The notes under the pieces: model-generated | What the model was told of the DNA's origin: nothing | What the model saw: the letters and a program-made list of their open reading frames with translations, nothing else | Database searches by the model: none | Shown here: piece after piece, positions 44,329 through 53,589 of the stretch | Layout of the letters: each line of letters opens with the position of its first letter | How positions within the stretch are numbered: position 1 is the stretch's first letter | Position numbers and translations under genes: made by a program | Source: Myxococcota bacterium | GTDB taxonomy: Bacteria; Myxococcota_A; UBA9160; SMWR01 | Direction: 5' to 3' | Assembly: GCA_022447545.1 (NCBI GenBank) | Contig: JAKVBI010000012.1 | Coordinates: forward strand, 167,462 to 231,461 | DNA: 64,000 bases

Positions 44329-44437
44329 ACTTTCCATCGATGGTGGGATGGGCTGGTTCTCGATGTGTCCGCCGCGCCTGCGGTTGGGGGGTGTCGGGGT
44401 GGCAGGCAGAGAGCTTCGAGTCGGGGATCCCAAGACG

Positions 44438-45094
44438 ATGAGTCGTGCACTGAAGTACCAGATTCCCGGTTTCGATTGCAGGCTCGACGTCCATGACCTG
44501 GCCCGATACGGCTGGCCTGAAACGTTTCCTCGGCCCGGTTCCCGGCTGGTGGTCGAGGTGGGTTTCGGCAGGGGGGAGTTCCTGATCGATCAGGCCAGCC
44601 GAAACCCCGAGACCTCCTTCGTGGGGATCGAGGTGTCCCACAAGCGTTGCCTCAAGATGGCGCGTCGCCTCGCGCGTACGGAAATCACTAATGTGCGGCT
44701 CCTGGAAAACAATGCCGAGCGGGTGATGGGCGAATTGTTCGACGAGGCATCGATTGCGTGCTGCTGGATCAATTTTCCGGATCCCTGGCCGAAGAAGCGC
44801 CACCACCGCCGCAGATTGGTCCAACGGAAGTTCGTCGGGGCGCTTGCACACTGCCTGGAGCCCGATGGAGTCTTGTACGTGACGACCGACCACGAGGGGT
44901 ACGCCGAGGCCATTCACGAGTGCCTTTCCTCGGAGGATCAACTCCGCAACGCCTACGGACCCGAGCCCTATCGTCACGACGTGGAGGGTCGCATGCAAAC
45001 GCGCTACGAGGTCGAGTGGCGGTCTCAACAACGGACCATCCACTACTTCATGTACAAACGCCGGCGGGTTGACACTCGGATCCCGGCTGCATAG
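44438..45094 (+). CDS. trmB: tRNA (guanine-N7-)-methyltransferase
   Basis: This 218-residue SAM methyltransferase makes m7G46 in tRNA. It has the SAM site VVEVGFGRGEFL, VGIEVSHKRCLKM, and the family signature WINFPDPWPKKRHHRRRLVQ (quoted in part: NFPDPWPKKRHHRRR). VTTDHEGYAEA is near the end. The ATG at 44438 fits the family start; an ATG at 44348 would add a 30-residue non-conserved leader. It stands 50 bases upstream of rlmN, which also acts on RNA. Confidence 0.96.
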   Translation: MSRALKYQIPGFDCRLDVHDLARYGWPETFPRPGSRLVVEVGFGRGEFLIDQASRNPETSFVGIEVSHKRCLKMARRLARTEITNVRLLENNAERVMGELFDEASIACCWINFPDPWPKKRHHRRRLVQRKFVGALAHCLEPDGVLYVTTDHEGYAEAIHECLSSEDQLRNAYGPEPYRHDVEGRMQTRYEVEWRSQQRTIHYFMYKRRRVDTRIPAA

Positions 45095-45145
45095 CGTCGC
45101 GTCGGTCTTTTCGGCGCCGATGGGCGCCGCTCCACATGGCGACTC

Positions 45146-46303
45146 ATGGACACATTGAACCAGCCATCCCGGAGTCCGGACACCGAAGCAGGAGCTGGTG
45201 TCGAGCCGGATGATCGGCTTCAGATCAAGAACTACTCGATCGAATCTCTGCGCGAGCGCTTGCCGCAGCTGGGAATCGAGCCCTACCGCGCCGACCAGAT
45301 CGCGGGCTGGTTGTATGGGAAGGGCGTCGAGGATCCGGACCGGATGACTGATCTGTCGAACCACGTGCGTGGTCTCCTCCGTGACGAGTGGGAGACGCGT
45401 GCTCTCCATACCGAGAAAGTGGCTCGTTCCGAGGATGGAACCGTCAAGGCCGTGCTACGCGCCCATGACGGAGAGTTGATCGAGTCGGTCCTCATCCCGG
45501 AGCCCGGGCGAACCACCTTGTGCATCTCGACTCAGGTGGGTTGTCCGTTGGCCTGCTCTTTTTGTGCCACTGGGGCTCTGGGGTTCCGCCGGAATCTGTC
45601 GACGGCCGAAATCGTGGACCAGGTGTGTCGCATGCGAGAGGTGTTGGAATCGGGGGCGGAGCCAACGACCCGGCACGATGGCAACCCCATCACCAACATC
45701 GTCTTCATGGGGATGGGGGAGCCGCTGTTGAATCTCTCTTCCGTGCTCGAGACCATTCGTCTGCTCGTGCATCCCAAAGCCTTCGGCATGGCGCCGAGAC
45801 GGGTGACGGTTTCCACCGTCGGAGTCGTGCCCCGGATCGAACCGCTTTTGCGCGCGGCTCCCGTCAACCTCGCAGTGTCACTCCACGCCACCCGTGATGA
45901 GGTGAGGGACCAGTTGGTGCCCCTCAATCGGCGTTTTCCAATCCGCGTGCTGCTGGACGAGTTGCGGCAGCTCGATTGTGTGACACCGAGAAGGCCCGTG
46001 TTCTTCGAATACACATTGATCGCAGGTATCAACGACTCCCTGGCCGATGCGCGGCGCCTGGTCGAACTACTCGAGGGAATCCCATCGAAGCTCAACCTCA
46101 TCCCCATGAATCCCCATTCCGACTCGCCCCACGGCCCACCCGATGACGCCGCGGTGGACCGTTTTCTCCGTGAAGTCGCCGGACGTGGGCTGTTCGTGTC
46201 CCTGCGTCGCAGCCGCGGGCCCGACATCGATGCTGCCTGTGGGCAGTTGGCGCTGCGGCAGGTCTCGGAGCCCGTTGTGGCGCCCCATCGAGCCGAGGCT
46301 TGA
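45146..46303 (+). CDS. rlmN: 23S rRNA/tRNA adenine-C2 methyltransferase
   Basis: This 385-residue radical SAM enzyme methylates A2503 of 23S rRNA and A37 of some tRNAs. The [4Fe-4S] motif is CPLACSFC (Cys133, Cys137, Cys140). STQVGC, FMGMGEPLLN, VSTVGVVP and SLHATRDEVRDQLVPLN follow in order. A C-terminal Cys-containing end (DIDAACGQL) provides the second methyl-carrier Cys. The N-terminus has a 25-residue non-conserved leader. It follows trmB with a short gap. Confidence 0.97.
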   Translation: MDTLNQPSRSPDTEAGAGVEPDDRLQIKNYSIESLRERLPQLGIEPYRADQIAGWLYGKGVEDPDRMTDLSNHVRGLLRDEWETRALHTEKVARSEDGTVKAVLRAHDGELIESVLIPEPGRTTLCISTQVGCPLACSFCATGALGFRRNLSTAEIVDQVCRMREVLESGAEPTTRHDGNPITNIVFMGMGEPLLNLSSVLETIRLLVHPKAFGMAPRRVTVSTVGVVPRIEPLLRAAPVNLAVSLHATRDEVRDQLVPLNRRFPIRVLLDELRQLDCVTPRRPVFFEYTLIAGINDSLADARRLVELLEGIPSKLNLIPMNPHSDSPHGPPDDAAVDRFLREVAGRGLFVSLRRSRGPDIDAACGQLALRQVSEPVVAPHRAEA

Positions 46304-46671
46304 CGCGAGGGAGGCCTTTTGACTCTCAGATCGGGCCCCAGGCGGACCGGGATTTCGCGGCGAAGGTTCACCGAAGGGCCATCGGAGCGAACTGGCTGCC
46401 AACGGGGGCGTTTGGGGAGCCTTTTGGGCCTCCCGGGCATCCCCCGTATGTGGCACGACAGGTGGGCTTGCCCGTGTAGAATGGGCGGTTCTCGAAGCAG
46501 GATCATACGGCGGACCATCCCTGGGGCTTGGCGCCCATGGCCGTCGATGGTGTCTCCCCGGAGGGGGGACGCGCAATTCACTAGACCCTGTCGGGCCGTC
46601 TGCGGTATACGAGAGGCCACCCTCAGGCGGATCCGAGGATGGCCTGGGCGATTGGAGGTACGAGTTCGGTG
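46304..46671 (+). other. Leader/spacer before the outer-membrane barrel gene
   Basis: This 368-base gap after rlmN has no credible gene. GTCTCCCC (46552-46559) and GGGGGGAC (46563-46570) can form an 8-bp hairpin with one G-U pair about 100 bases upstream of the barrel gene. A TAGAAT at 46474-46480 could be a -10 box, but no -35 of good quality is in place. Confidence 0.35.
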
Positions 46672-47475
46672 ATGCGCCGAATTTCCCGCGTGTTGGTGAT
46701 CGGCTGGGTGCTGATGGTGGCCTCGGCTCTCAACGCGGAAGAAGAGAAGAAACGGGTCCCCTACGTCCATTCTGGCTTCTACGTCGGAATCAGTGGTGGG
46801 CTGTCTATGGAACAGTTTGACGACCACTATTCGACCTCCGAATATCTGACCACCTCTGGCAATGGCATCCTGACCCGGACCGGGCTCAGTGCTTCGCTGT
46901 TCGGTGATCCGCCGGTGGCCATCGAGCCCCCGTTGGATGAGATCAACGCGTCTCCCACCCTGATGTCGCTCAAGATCCAGGACCGCGTGAATGGGATGTT
47001 CCGGTTCGGTTACCGCTTCCATCCCAGGTTTGCTCTAGAGATCACCTTCGAGGTGGTCGACGAGTTCGATGTGGATGTCGAGGAGGAGATCCCGTTTCGC
47101 AACAGCTCTCAGACCAGTCCAGATGAGCCGCGTCGGGTAAACGTTCAGGAAACCACCACGGGTCTGAAACTCCGTCCACTGGTGGCTACCGCCAACGCCA
47201 AGGCCTATCTGCTCACGGGCCGTTTTCAGCCCTATTTCCTGGCGGGGGCTGGCCCCATGTTCGCCTCGGTCGAGAACACGCGGTCCGGAGTCACCGAGAA
47301 TAAGGTCGTTGCTGCTCTGCGCGCCGGGGGTGGGCTCGACTTCTACATCACCGAAAACGTCATCATGAACACGGGGATCTCCTACGTGTACCCCTTCGGG
47401 TCACTCCAGGACGGTCTCGACTACGTGTCGTTCGAGCTGCTGGGTTTCCAGTATCGATTCGGCGGTCCCGAATAG
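46672..47475 (+). CDS. Predicted outer-membrane beta-barrel protein
   Basis: This 267-residue protein starts at MRRISRVLV and has a clear signal peptide (cleavage near ALNA-EE). The mature part opens HSGFYVGISGGLSMEQF, with alternating hydrophobic strands typical of eight-stranded OmpA/OmpW-like barrels (FRFGYRFHPRFALEITFE, YFLAGAGPMFAS). It ends in ...FELLGFQYRFGGPE, with the aromatic-rich last strand, though not a terminal Phe. Function unknown. An ATG 11 codons upstream is also in frame but would spoil the signal peptide. The next gene starts 10 bases later. Confidence 0.8.
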   Translation: MRRISRVLVIGWVLMVASALNAEEEKKRVPYVHSGFYVGISGGLSMEQFDDHYSTSEYLTTSGNGILTRTGLSASLFGDPPVAIEPPLDEINASPTLMSLKIQDRVNGMFRFGYRFHPRFALEITFEVVDEFDVDVEEEIPFRNSSQTSPDEPRRVNVQETTTGLKLRPLVATANAKAYLLTGRFQPYFLAGAGPMFASVENTRSGVTENKVVAALRAGGGLDFYITENVIMNTGISYVYPFGSLQDGLDYVSFELLGFQYRFGGPE

Positions 47476-47485
47476 GACCTGGCCC

Positions 47486-48262
47486 GTGCCGCGCGATGGC
47501 AGCGCGGTTTGGGGGCTGTTGCTCACTGTCGCTCTGGGAGTTGCTGGAGCGGGAGCCTGTGTGACCGGCCCGCTTCCAGAAGATATTGCGACCCGCAGGC
47601 CTCCCTTTCAGATGGAGGGCGCACCCGGCTGCGACTCCGTGGGTCCGGTGGCCATCACCCCCGTAAATCTGGGTACAGCCATCAGTCGAAACCTCGAAGC
47701 GGGGGGACGGCGGATCCAACAGCAGCTTGTGGATTATCTGGTTTCGAAAGGTTGCGCGGCCGAGTTGCTGAGTGAGATCCAATTGGAGCGAAGCTGGCCG
47801 CCCCATGTGGCGCTTTCCCCCGGTGGGTTCCAGCGGGATTCAGCGGCTCCTGCCGAGATCAAGCCCGAGGCCATTGCATGGCTGGTGAGACAACTCGATC
47901 GTCAGAGGGACAAGAGGCTGGGCGCGGTCGTAGTGCCTTCGATGATTGCATCGGAGGTGGAACTGAGTCAGGCGGGTGCCCGCTGGGACGGGGTCTACCG
48001 GAACATTCTCGTCTCGCGAAAGCCCAGGGGATACGCGATCGAGCAGATCAGCGGAAAGGCGACGGTCCTGTCCCTCGAGGTCCAGGTGTTCGACCCCACC
48101 GGGCAGCGGTGGTTCCAAGGGGTGGGTGGCCTCGTCATCCCCTTCCGAATTCGTTACGAGGAAGGGCAGGGCGTGATGACCATGCGTCGTGACCCTCTGA
48201 GAAATCCGGCACAGATACGCCAAGCCATCGAAATTGCCCTCGACCCCTGGGTACCTCGATGA
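47486..48262 (+). CDS. Predicted exported protein, possible lipoprotein
   Basis: This 258-residue protein has a hydrophobic N-terminus (LLLTVALGVAGAGAC) that may be a lipoprotein signal; the lipobox AGAC is weak. The mature part has no recognised family. It includes a helical segment (EAGGRRIQQQLVDYLVSKG) and a beta-rich end (ATVLSLEVQVFDPTGQRWFQGVGGL, quoted in part: QVFDPTGQRWFQG). The GTG start lies 10 bases after the barrel gene, suggesting an operon of envelope proteins. It ends seven bases from the convergent lytic transglycosylase gene. Confidence 0.72.
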   Translation: MPRDGSAVWGLLLTVALGVAGAGACVTGPLPEDIATRRPPFQMEGAPGCDSVGPVAITPVNLGTAISRNLEAGGRRIQQQLVDYLVSKGCAAELLSEIQLERSWPPHVALSPGGFQRDSAAPAEIKPEAIAWLVRQLDRQRDKRLGAVVVPSMIASEVELSQAGARWDGVYRNILVSRKPRGYAIEQISGKATVLSLEVQVFDPTGQRWFQGVGGLVIPFRIRYEEGQGVMTMRRDPLRNPAQIRQAIEIALDPWVPR

Positions 48263-48269
48263 GGTTGCC

Positions 48270-50657
48270 TCAGGTCTGACGGGGCTCGATGTTGGGGATC
48301 ACCATGCGCTCGCCAGGGGTGAGAGCCGCGAAGTCCATGTCGGGATTGAACTGGCGCAACAACCAGACCGGCAACTTGTATTCCTGACGAGCGAGTCGCC
48401 AGAGGCTGTCGCCCGGTTTTAACTCGTAGGTGTGGGTTCCGGTGATCGAGAAGGACCCGAAAAACTCTTCTTGCAGGGTTCGGTGGTATTCCAGGCGGCG
48501 GCGTTCGAATGTCTTTGCGTCGACACGGCTCAGGTCCAGTTTCGTCCGCCGACCGATTACGACGGTCGAGTTGCTTCGTATCCTGTTCAGGTGGCGCAAT
48601 CGGCTGGTGCGCACGTCAAGCCAGTCCGCGTAGTGGCCCAGGGTCTCATCCGCTTGCACCACGATGGTTCCATTGTTGCTCACCGCATAGTCCGAGGGGT
48701 CGGGTGGGCGCCGAGAGATCAAATTCGGCTTGGCCGATCCCCCTTCTGAGGTTTCCGGGGTTTCGGAGAAGGTCGCAACGAGCATCCCGACCTGCTCCGC
48801 GTCCACTCCCTCTACGACCCCATCATCGTCAGACGGATTGCTCGCTTCGTCACTGAGTTCGAATCGCAGTGCGGACAAGAGTGCCACCGATGAAGGTGTG
48901 TCCTGGGCTCTGGGCGGCCCATGGGTCTCTTCGGATACGGGCTCGGCCAGAGACTGGTCGTCGGCGTCCACGGTGGAATCTGTCGTGTCCGAGGGTAGGG
49001 CGGCGGTTTGGAGGATTTTTGAAGGGGAATCGGGTGTTGCGCCAGTAGCGGTGGCTGCAGGCTTTTCGGGTTCCGGCGCCTTCGCAGTGGTCGTCACAGC
49101 GGGTGTGCTGGTCTTCGCCGCCTTGGCCGGAATCGGTGTTTCGACCGGGGGCACGAGGCGCAACTTCTGGTTGCGTGCGATGTGGTGCCGATTCCTCAGG
49201 TTGTTCCAGGCCACCAGGTCTTGTTCCCTCAAACCGTAACGGGTGGCGATTCTCGAGATCGAATCCCCACGACCGACCGTGTGGACTCCGCTCTTTGGAA
49301 TTTCTACAAGCATCGGTGCGGGACGTGAACCTGCGGCATCGTCGGGTAGGACGAGTACCTGGCCGACGCGAATTTTGTGTCGACTGCGGAGATTGTTGAG
49401 GTTGACGAGTTTTCGCACGCTGGTTTCATAGCGCTGGGCAATCCGGCCCAGGGTGTCGCCTCGTCTGACCTTGTAGAGGCGGTCGCGATGCTGCGTGTTC
49501 TTGCGCTCCGATGCAGGAATTTCCGCCAGTGCGAGGTGGGTGGGCTTGGACTCTGCTCCTCGGGGGACCCGCAGGGAGTAGCCCTTGGGGACGTATTTGG
49601 AGTGGCTCCAGACCGAAGGTCTCAGTGCGGGGTTGTGGTTGCGGAGGTCGTCGAGATCGATTTTGAAGGCCGAGGCCAGGCTCGTGGCGGGGATGAAGTG
49701 GGGCATTTCGATGATGTCGACCACTTCCGGACGGTGGCGCTCGATCTTTCCGAAGAAACGCTCGGGGTTCTGGTCGATTTCCGACGCTGCAACGAATTCG
49801 GCGTAGAAGTTTCGCGACGCAAAGCCGAATGTCCGACTCTTGTGGCGTCTCGCGATCACACCGAGATCCTTCGTGCCGAGCTTGCGAACGGCTCGCACCA
49901 TGCCTGAAACACCGTGGTTGTAGGCGGTGATGGCGAGAGGCCAGGATTCGAGCCGGCGATAGTTGTCGCGCAAGAGTCGGGCCGCGGCCACGGTTGCTTT
50001 GTGGGGATCGAGTCGTTCGTCGACGACGTTGTCGATGCGCAGGTAGCGCTTGCCTGTCGGGCGTGTGAACTGCCAGAGACCCGCCGCGCCGACTCGGGAA
50101 TACGCGCGGGCGTTATAGGAAGACTCGACGTGGGGCAGGGCCGTCAACTGCTCGGGCACTTCGTAGCGTGCCAGAACCTCGACCACGTGATCCATCCATT
50201 GGCCCTGACGCTCGAGCCCGGCCTTGAACTTGTCGGCTTGTCCGAGCTGGAAGCGCACCCGGTTGGCGGCCGAGCGCAGGGTCTTGTTGGAGACATTCTT
50301 CGGCCAAAGTGCCAGGATCCGTGCCTGTTCGGCGCTCAGGCCACTGCGCTTCCCCTGGCCGAGAGTGCGCAGTGCAGTTCGGATCTTCTTCCGCACGCGA
50401 TCGACATGGCGCTCGCGACCGCGGGAGCTCAGGCCGGCTGGAAAACGGATTTCCTCGTACACAACGCCGAGTTCGACGTCGTCGTGGAGCAGGCCGCCCT
50501 GGCCATCGACCTCAGAATAGATGCGGGACCAGAAACGCACGTTGTCCTCCAGGCCGGAGGGAATGGGCGTCTGGGGCTCGGCCGCCGCGGACATCGCCAG
50601 CAAACAGAGGGCTGCCATCAGGCAAGAGTGCTTCTGCATGCCCTCACCGATCGGCAT
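48270..50657 (-). CDS. MltD-like membrane-bound lytic murein transglycosylase with LysM repeats
   Basis: This 795-residue envelope enzyme has a signal peptide (SCLMAALCLLAMSAAA). The SLT domain (about residues 150-290) carries the catalytic Glu178 in LPHVESSYNARAYS and GAAGLWQFT. Two clear LysM modules follow (RLYKVRRGDTLGRIAQRY, VHTVGRGDSISRIATRYG). A Pro/Thr/Ser-rich acidic linker comes next, then one degenerate LysM-like segment and a final LysM (HTYELKPGDSLWRLARQEY). It cleaves peptidoglycan glycan strands to 1,6-anhydro ends. The ATG at 50657 follows AGGGG; another at 50639 also fits. It is longer than E. coli MltD (about 450) because of the linker. Confidence 0.93.
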   Translation of the reverse strand: MPIGEGMQKHSCLMAALCLLAMSAAAEPQTPIPSGLEDNVRFWSRIYSEVDGQGGLLHDDVELGVVYEEIRFPAGLSSRGRERHVDRVRKKIRTALRTLGQGKRSGLSAEQARILALWPKNVSNKTLRSAANRVRFQLGQADKFKAGLERQGQWMDHVVEVLARYEVPEQLTALPHVESSYNARAYSRVGAAGLWQFTRPTGKRYLRIDNVVDERLDPHKATVAAARLLRDNYRRLESWPLAITAYNHGVSGMVRAVRKLGTKDLGVIARRHKSRTFGFASRNFYAEFVAASEIDQNPERFFGKIERHRPEVVDIIEMPHFIPATSLASAFKIDLDDLRNHNPALRPSVWSHSKYVPKGYSLRVPRGAESKPTHLALAEIPASERKNTQHRDRLYKVRRGDTLGRIAQRYETSVRKLVNLNNLRSRHKIRVGQVLVLPDDAAGSRPAPMLVEIPKSGVHTVGRGDSISRIATRYGLREQDLVAWNNLRNRHHIARNQKLRLVPPVETPIPAKAAKTSTPAVTTTAKAPEPEKPAATATGATPDSPSKILQTAALPSDTTDSTVDADDQSLAEPVSEETHGPPRAQDTPSSVALLSALRFELSDEASNPSDDDGVVEGVDAEQVGMLVATFSETPETSEGGSAKPNLISRRPPDPSDYAVSNNGTIVVQADETLGHYADWLDVRTSRLRHLNRIRSNSTVVIGRRTKLDLSRVDAKTFERRRLEYHRTLQEEFFGSFSITGTHTYELKPGDSLWRLARQEYKLPVWLLRQFNPDMDFAALTPGERMVIPNIEPRQT

Positions 50658-50782
50658 CGAAGCCCCTGGAATTAAATCCCCAAGAGTCGTTTTCCAACGA
50701 TTTCTCAACCCACTCGCGGTTCAAGTGTGTCCTTTTTGACCCACTTGGGTCGCCGGTGCGCCACTCTCGGGAGCCGAAAATA

Positions 50783-52288
50783 TCAGCGTCGCCGGTTCTT
50801 TTTTCGGGATTTGCGGGCCGCTTTGCGTTTGTTCTTGGCTTGGTTCCGACGGCGCTCGGTGGAGCGTTGCCCGCCACCCCCCGGTCCGAATCCAGGCCCC
50901 GCCTGGGACATCAGCATCTGGTTGGGGTCGAAATCCCCGCCTCCGCCTCCGAGCCCCATGCGAGCGAGCAGTCCATTGTCGGAGCCGAGGGAGGACATCA
51001 TCTCCCGCATCTGGCCAAATCGGTTCACCAGGTCGCGCACGTCCTTGGACCGTCGACCGCTGCCCCGGGCGATCCGAGACGCGCGGCTCTTGTCGATGAT
51101 GTCCGGATCCAACCGCTCACCGGGGGTCATCGATTGGATCAGGGCCTCGACGCGCCCCAATTCGCCTTCATCGACCTGATCGGCCATGGATCCGAACATC
51201 GGGAGCTTGGAGATCACCTCGCGTAGGGGTCCCATCTTCTGGATCGTCCGCATCTGCTTGAGCAGGTCGTCGAGGCCGAATTGTCCCTTCAACAGGCGCT
51301 CGGCGTCTTCCTCTGCCTCCTTCTCGTCGACGACCTCTTCGAAGTCTCGGACGAGTCCGACGATGTCGCCCATGCCGAGGATGCGGGAGGCCAGACCCTC
51401 GGGTCGGAAGGCCTCGAGCTGTTCAACCGATTCTCCGGTTCCCAGGAACTTGATTGGAACGCCCGTGACGGCCTTGACCGCCAGCGCGGCACCACCGCGC
51501 GCATCGCCGTCGATCTTGGTGAGGACCAGGCCGTCGAGGTCGAGCTGTTCGTTGAAGGCCCCGGCGACGTTCACCGCATCCCGCCCCATCAGAGCATCAC
51601 AAACCAGCAGGGTATTGGCGGGTTGGGTCGCTTCTGCGATTTCTCGGAGTTCGCCCATGAGGGCCTCGTCCACGGCGAGACGCCCGGCTGTGTCGTAGAT
51701 CACGGCATCGAAGCCCTCGGCTCCGACCCGTTTCAGGGCGTCTGCACAGATCCGATCCGGGCTGACGCCGGATTCGGCGGAGTGGACGGCGACGTCGATG
51801 CCTCGACCCAGCTGGATGAGTTGCTCGACGGCGGCTGGCCGCTGAACGTCGGCTGCAACCAATAGGGGACGACGGCCCTGTTTCTGGAGATGGCGCGCGA
51901 GTTTTGCCGCCACGGTGGTTTTTCCGACGCCCTGAAGGCCGATCAACATCACCGAGGTCACGCCGCGTGGGCCCCGGGAGAGTGTGGTGTCCACCGGGCC
52001 CATCAGGGAGACGAGTTCGTCCTCGCAGCACTTGACGAAGTGCTGACCGGGGGTGATTCGAAGGGTCTGGCCGGTGGCGTCGACCGTTCGAGTCTCGACA
52101 AATTGGCCGAGGGCGCGCTCCTTTACCCGCGCGAGGAAATCCCGAACGATGGCGAGGTCGACATCGGCTTCGAGCAGGGACATGCGCACGTCCCGCAGCG
52201 ACTGATCGACATTCTCGTCGGTCAGCACCCGGACGCCGCTGAGTCGTTCCTTGGCGGACGTGAAGCCCTTTGTCAGGGTTTCCAGCAT
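50783..52288 (-). CDS. ffh: Signal recognition particle GTPase Ffh
   Basis: This 501-residue SRP54 homologue has an N domain from MLETLTKGFTSAKERLSG and a G domain with LIGLQGVGKTTVAAKLA, DVQRPAAVEQL, YDTAGRLAVDE and TKIDGDARGGAAL. The methionine-rich M domain has MRTIQKMGPL, RGSGRRSKDV and RFGQMREMM. A Gly-rich stretch and a very basic tail (NKRKAARKSRKKNRRR) end the protein. With SRP RNA it targets nascent membrane proteins to FtsY. No SRP RNA gene was seen. The gene is divergent from the biotinyl-domain gene. Confidence 0.97.
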   Translation of the reverse strand: MLETLTKGFTSAKERLSGVRVLTDENVDQSLRDVRMSLLEADVDLAIVRDFLARVKERALGQFVETRTVDATGQTLRITPGQHFVKCCEDELVSLMGPVDTTLSRGPRGVTSVMLIGLQGVGKTTVAAKLARHLQKQGRRPLLVAADVQRPAAVEQLIQLGRGIDVAVHSAESGVSPDRICADALKRVGAEGFDAVIYDTAGRLAVDEALMGELREIAEATQPANTLLVCDALMGRDAVNVAGAFNEQLDLDGLVLTKIDGDARGGAALAVKAVTGVPIKFLGTGESVEQLEAFRPEGLASRILGMGDIVGLVRDFEEVVDEKEAEEDAERLLKGQFGLDDLLKQMRTIQKMGPLREVISKLPMFGSMADQVDEGELGRVEALIQSMTPGERLDPDIIDKSRASRIARGSGRRSKDVRDLVNRFGQMREMMSSLGSDNGLLARMGLGGGGGDFDPNQMLMSQAGPGFGPGGGGQRSTERRRNQAKNKRKAARKSRKKNRRR

Positions 52289-52382
52289 CGGACGGTCAGA
52301 ATAGCGAAGCCCAGCGCTGGCAGAAGAGCGCCGGGCCATGCACCATGCTCGAACCACCCGGCGTTTGGAGGCGAAGAGCGAG

Positions 52383-52598
52383 ATGGCAACCGAGATCGAA
52401 GCCCAGATTGCGGGCAATGTGTGGAAGATCGAGATGAGCGTAGGGGACAGCGTGGAAGAGGAGGACGTGATCCTCATCATCGAGTCCATGAAGATGGAGA
52501 TTCCCGTGGAAGCCCCGTGCGCCGGGCGCATCTCCGAGATCCGGGTCTCAGAAGGCGAGGCCGTCGAAGAGGGTGCGGTTCTGGCGGTCATCGCCTAG
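52383..52598 (+). CDS. Free-standing biotinyl-carrier (BCCP-like) domain protein
   Basis: This 71-residue single-domain protein is a biotinyl/lipoyl barrel with the biotin attachment motif ESMKMEIP and the usual strands (IAGNVWKIEMSVGD at the start, AVEEGAVLAVIA at the end). The ESMKMEI sequence indicates biotin rather than lipoate. It could carry CO2 for an acyl-CoA carboxylase, but no carboxylase subunit lies in the window, so its partner is encoded elsewhere. The ATG at 52383 follows GGAGGCGAAG. An ATG at 52338 is in frame but less likely. Confidence 0.9.
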   Translation: MATEIEAQIAGNVWKIEMSVGDSVEEEDVILIIESMKMEIPVEAPCAGRISEIRVSEGEAVEEGAVLAVIA

Positions 52599-52616
52599 GC
52601 GGACAGGGGCACGCGG

Positions 52617-53465
52617 ATGGAGGCCCAGCTCCTGAGGCCCTCTCAGCGCGAGGCTGCGGTCGCGTTTCTCGCTCGCGACCCCCGTCGCAACCTCTTGCTG
52701 ATCGAGCTGACCGAGCGCCTGGGAGGGGCGAACGTCCCTGGAGAGGCGACGGTTCAGATTGTCGCTGCCTGGAGGGGGCAGCAGATCATCGGTGTGGCCT
52801 CTCTGCGTCCCAGTGTGGTCTTCGATGCTGGGGTGACTGAAGAGATCCTCGACCTGTTCACCCCCTACTTGAGTGCCATGGGGGTGGGGCTGGTCAAATG
52901 TGCCGCCTCGGCAGTCGATCTGCTCTGGGATCGGCTCACCCGCCGCCAGCGGCGACGCGTCTATCTGGATCGCCGGGAAACCACCTTCGAACTGGACCAT
53001 TCTCGTCGGCTCTTGGATCCTCACGAACAACCGCCCCGGGATCTTGCATTTCGCAGGGCGGGCACTCCGGATCTCGATTCACTCATCTACGCGGCCCGTG
53101 AGAGCCTGCGAGAAGAGCAGCGTCCCGACCCGTTCCTGACTGATGCCGTGAGCTTTCGCGGTTGGGTTCACGGGAGAATCCCAAGAGCCCGTCTGGCCGC
53201 GCTTGACGGGGTCGTTCGTTTCGTGGGGTACGCGGATGTTCAACGCGAGTGGGGTTGGCTGATCCAGGGGGTCTATACCTGGCCCGAAAGCCGACGCATG
53301 GGGTTGGCCCGCTATGCCATGAGTGAGATCTGCCGTGAGGCCTTCGCTGCGGGGGCCGCCCACGTCCAATTGGCAGTGGTGGATGGAAACGAGCCGGCCC
53401 GGGCCCTCTATGAAGGCCTGGGATTCACGCCTGGTGACTCCCTGAGGACGATTCTGTTTCGTTGA
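52617..53465 (+). CDS. GNAT-family N-acetyltransferase
   Basis: This 282-residue protein has a divergent N-terminal half (about 1-135), resembling the non-catalytic domains of double-GNAT proteins (DUF4081-like), and a canonical C-terminal GNAT domain. RRMGLARYAMSEICREAF is the acetyl-CoA-binding loop, and VVDGNEPARALYEGLGF is the last strand and helix. Substrate unknown. It follows the biotinyl domain gene by 18 bases and may be co-transcribed, though a functional link is not evident. Confidence 0.85.
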   Translation: MEAQLLRPSQREAAVAFLARDPRRNLLLIELTERLGGANVPGEATVQIVAAWRGQQIIGVASLRPSVVFDAGVTEEILDLFTPYLSAMGVGLVKCAASAVDLLWDRLTRRQRRRVYLDRRETTFELDHSRRLLDPHEQPPRDLAFRRAGTPDLDSLIYAARESLREEQRPDPFLTDAVSFRGWVHGRIPRARLAALDGVVRFVGYADVQREWGWLIQGVYTWPESRRMGLARYAMSEICREAFAAGAAHVQLAVVDGNEPARALYEGLGFTPGDSLRTILFR

Positions 53466-53589
53466 GGGTCCGGGAACTTCGACCCGAGTGGGAGTCGTTC
53501 GCTGCGCTTGAAGCGCGATGCGGGGCTCGGGTAGGCTGATTCGCCCCAACCCAAACCGCCCTACCGGCGGCGCTCTGGAGGAGAGGACA

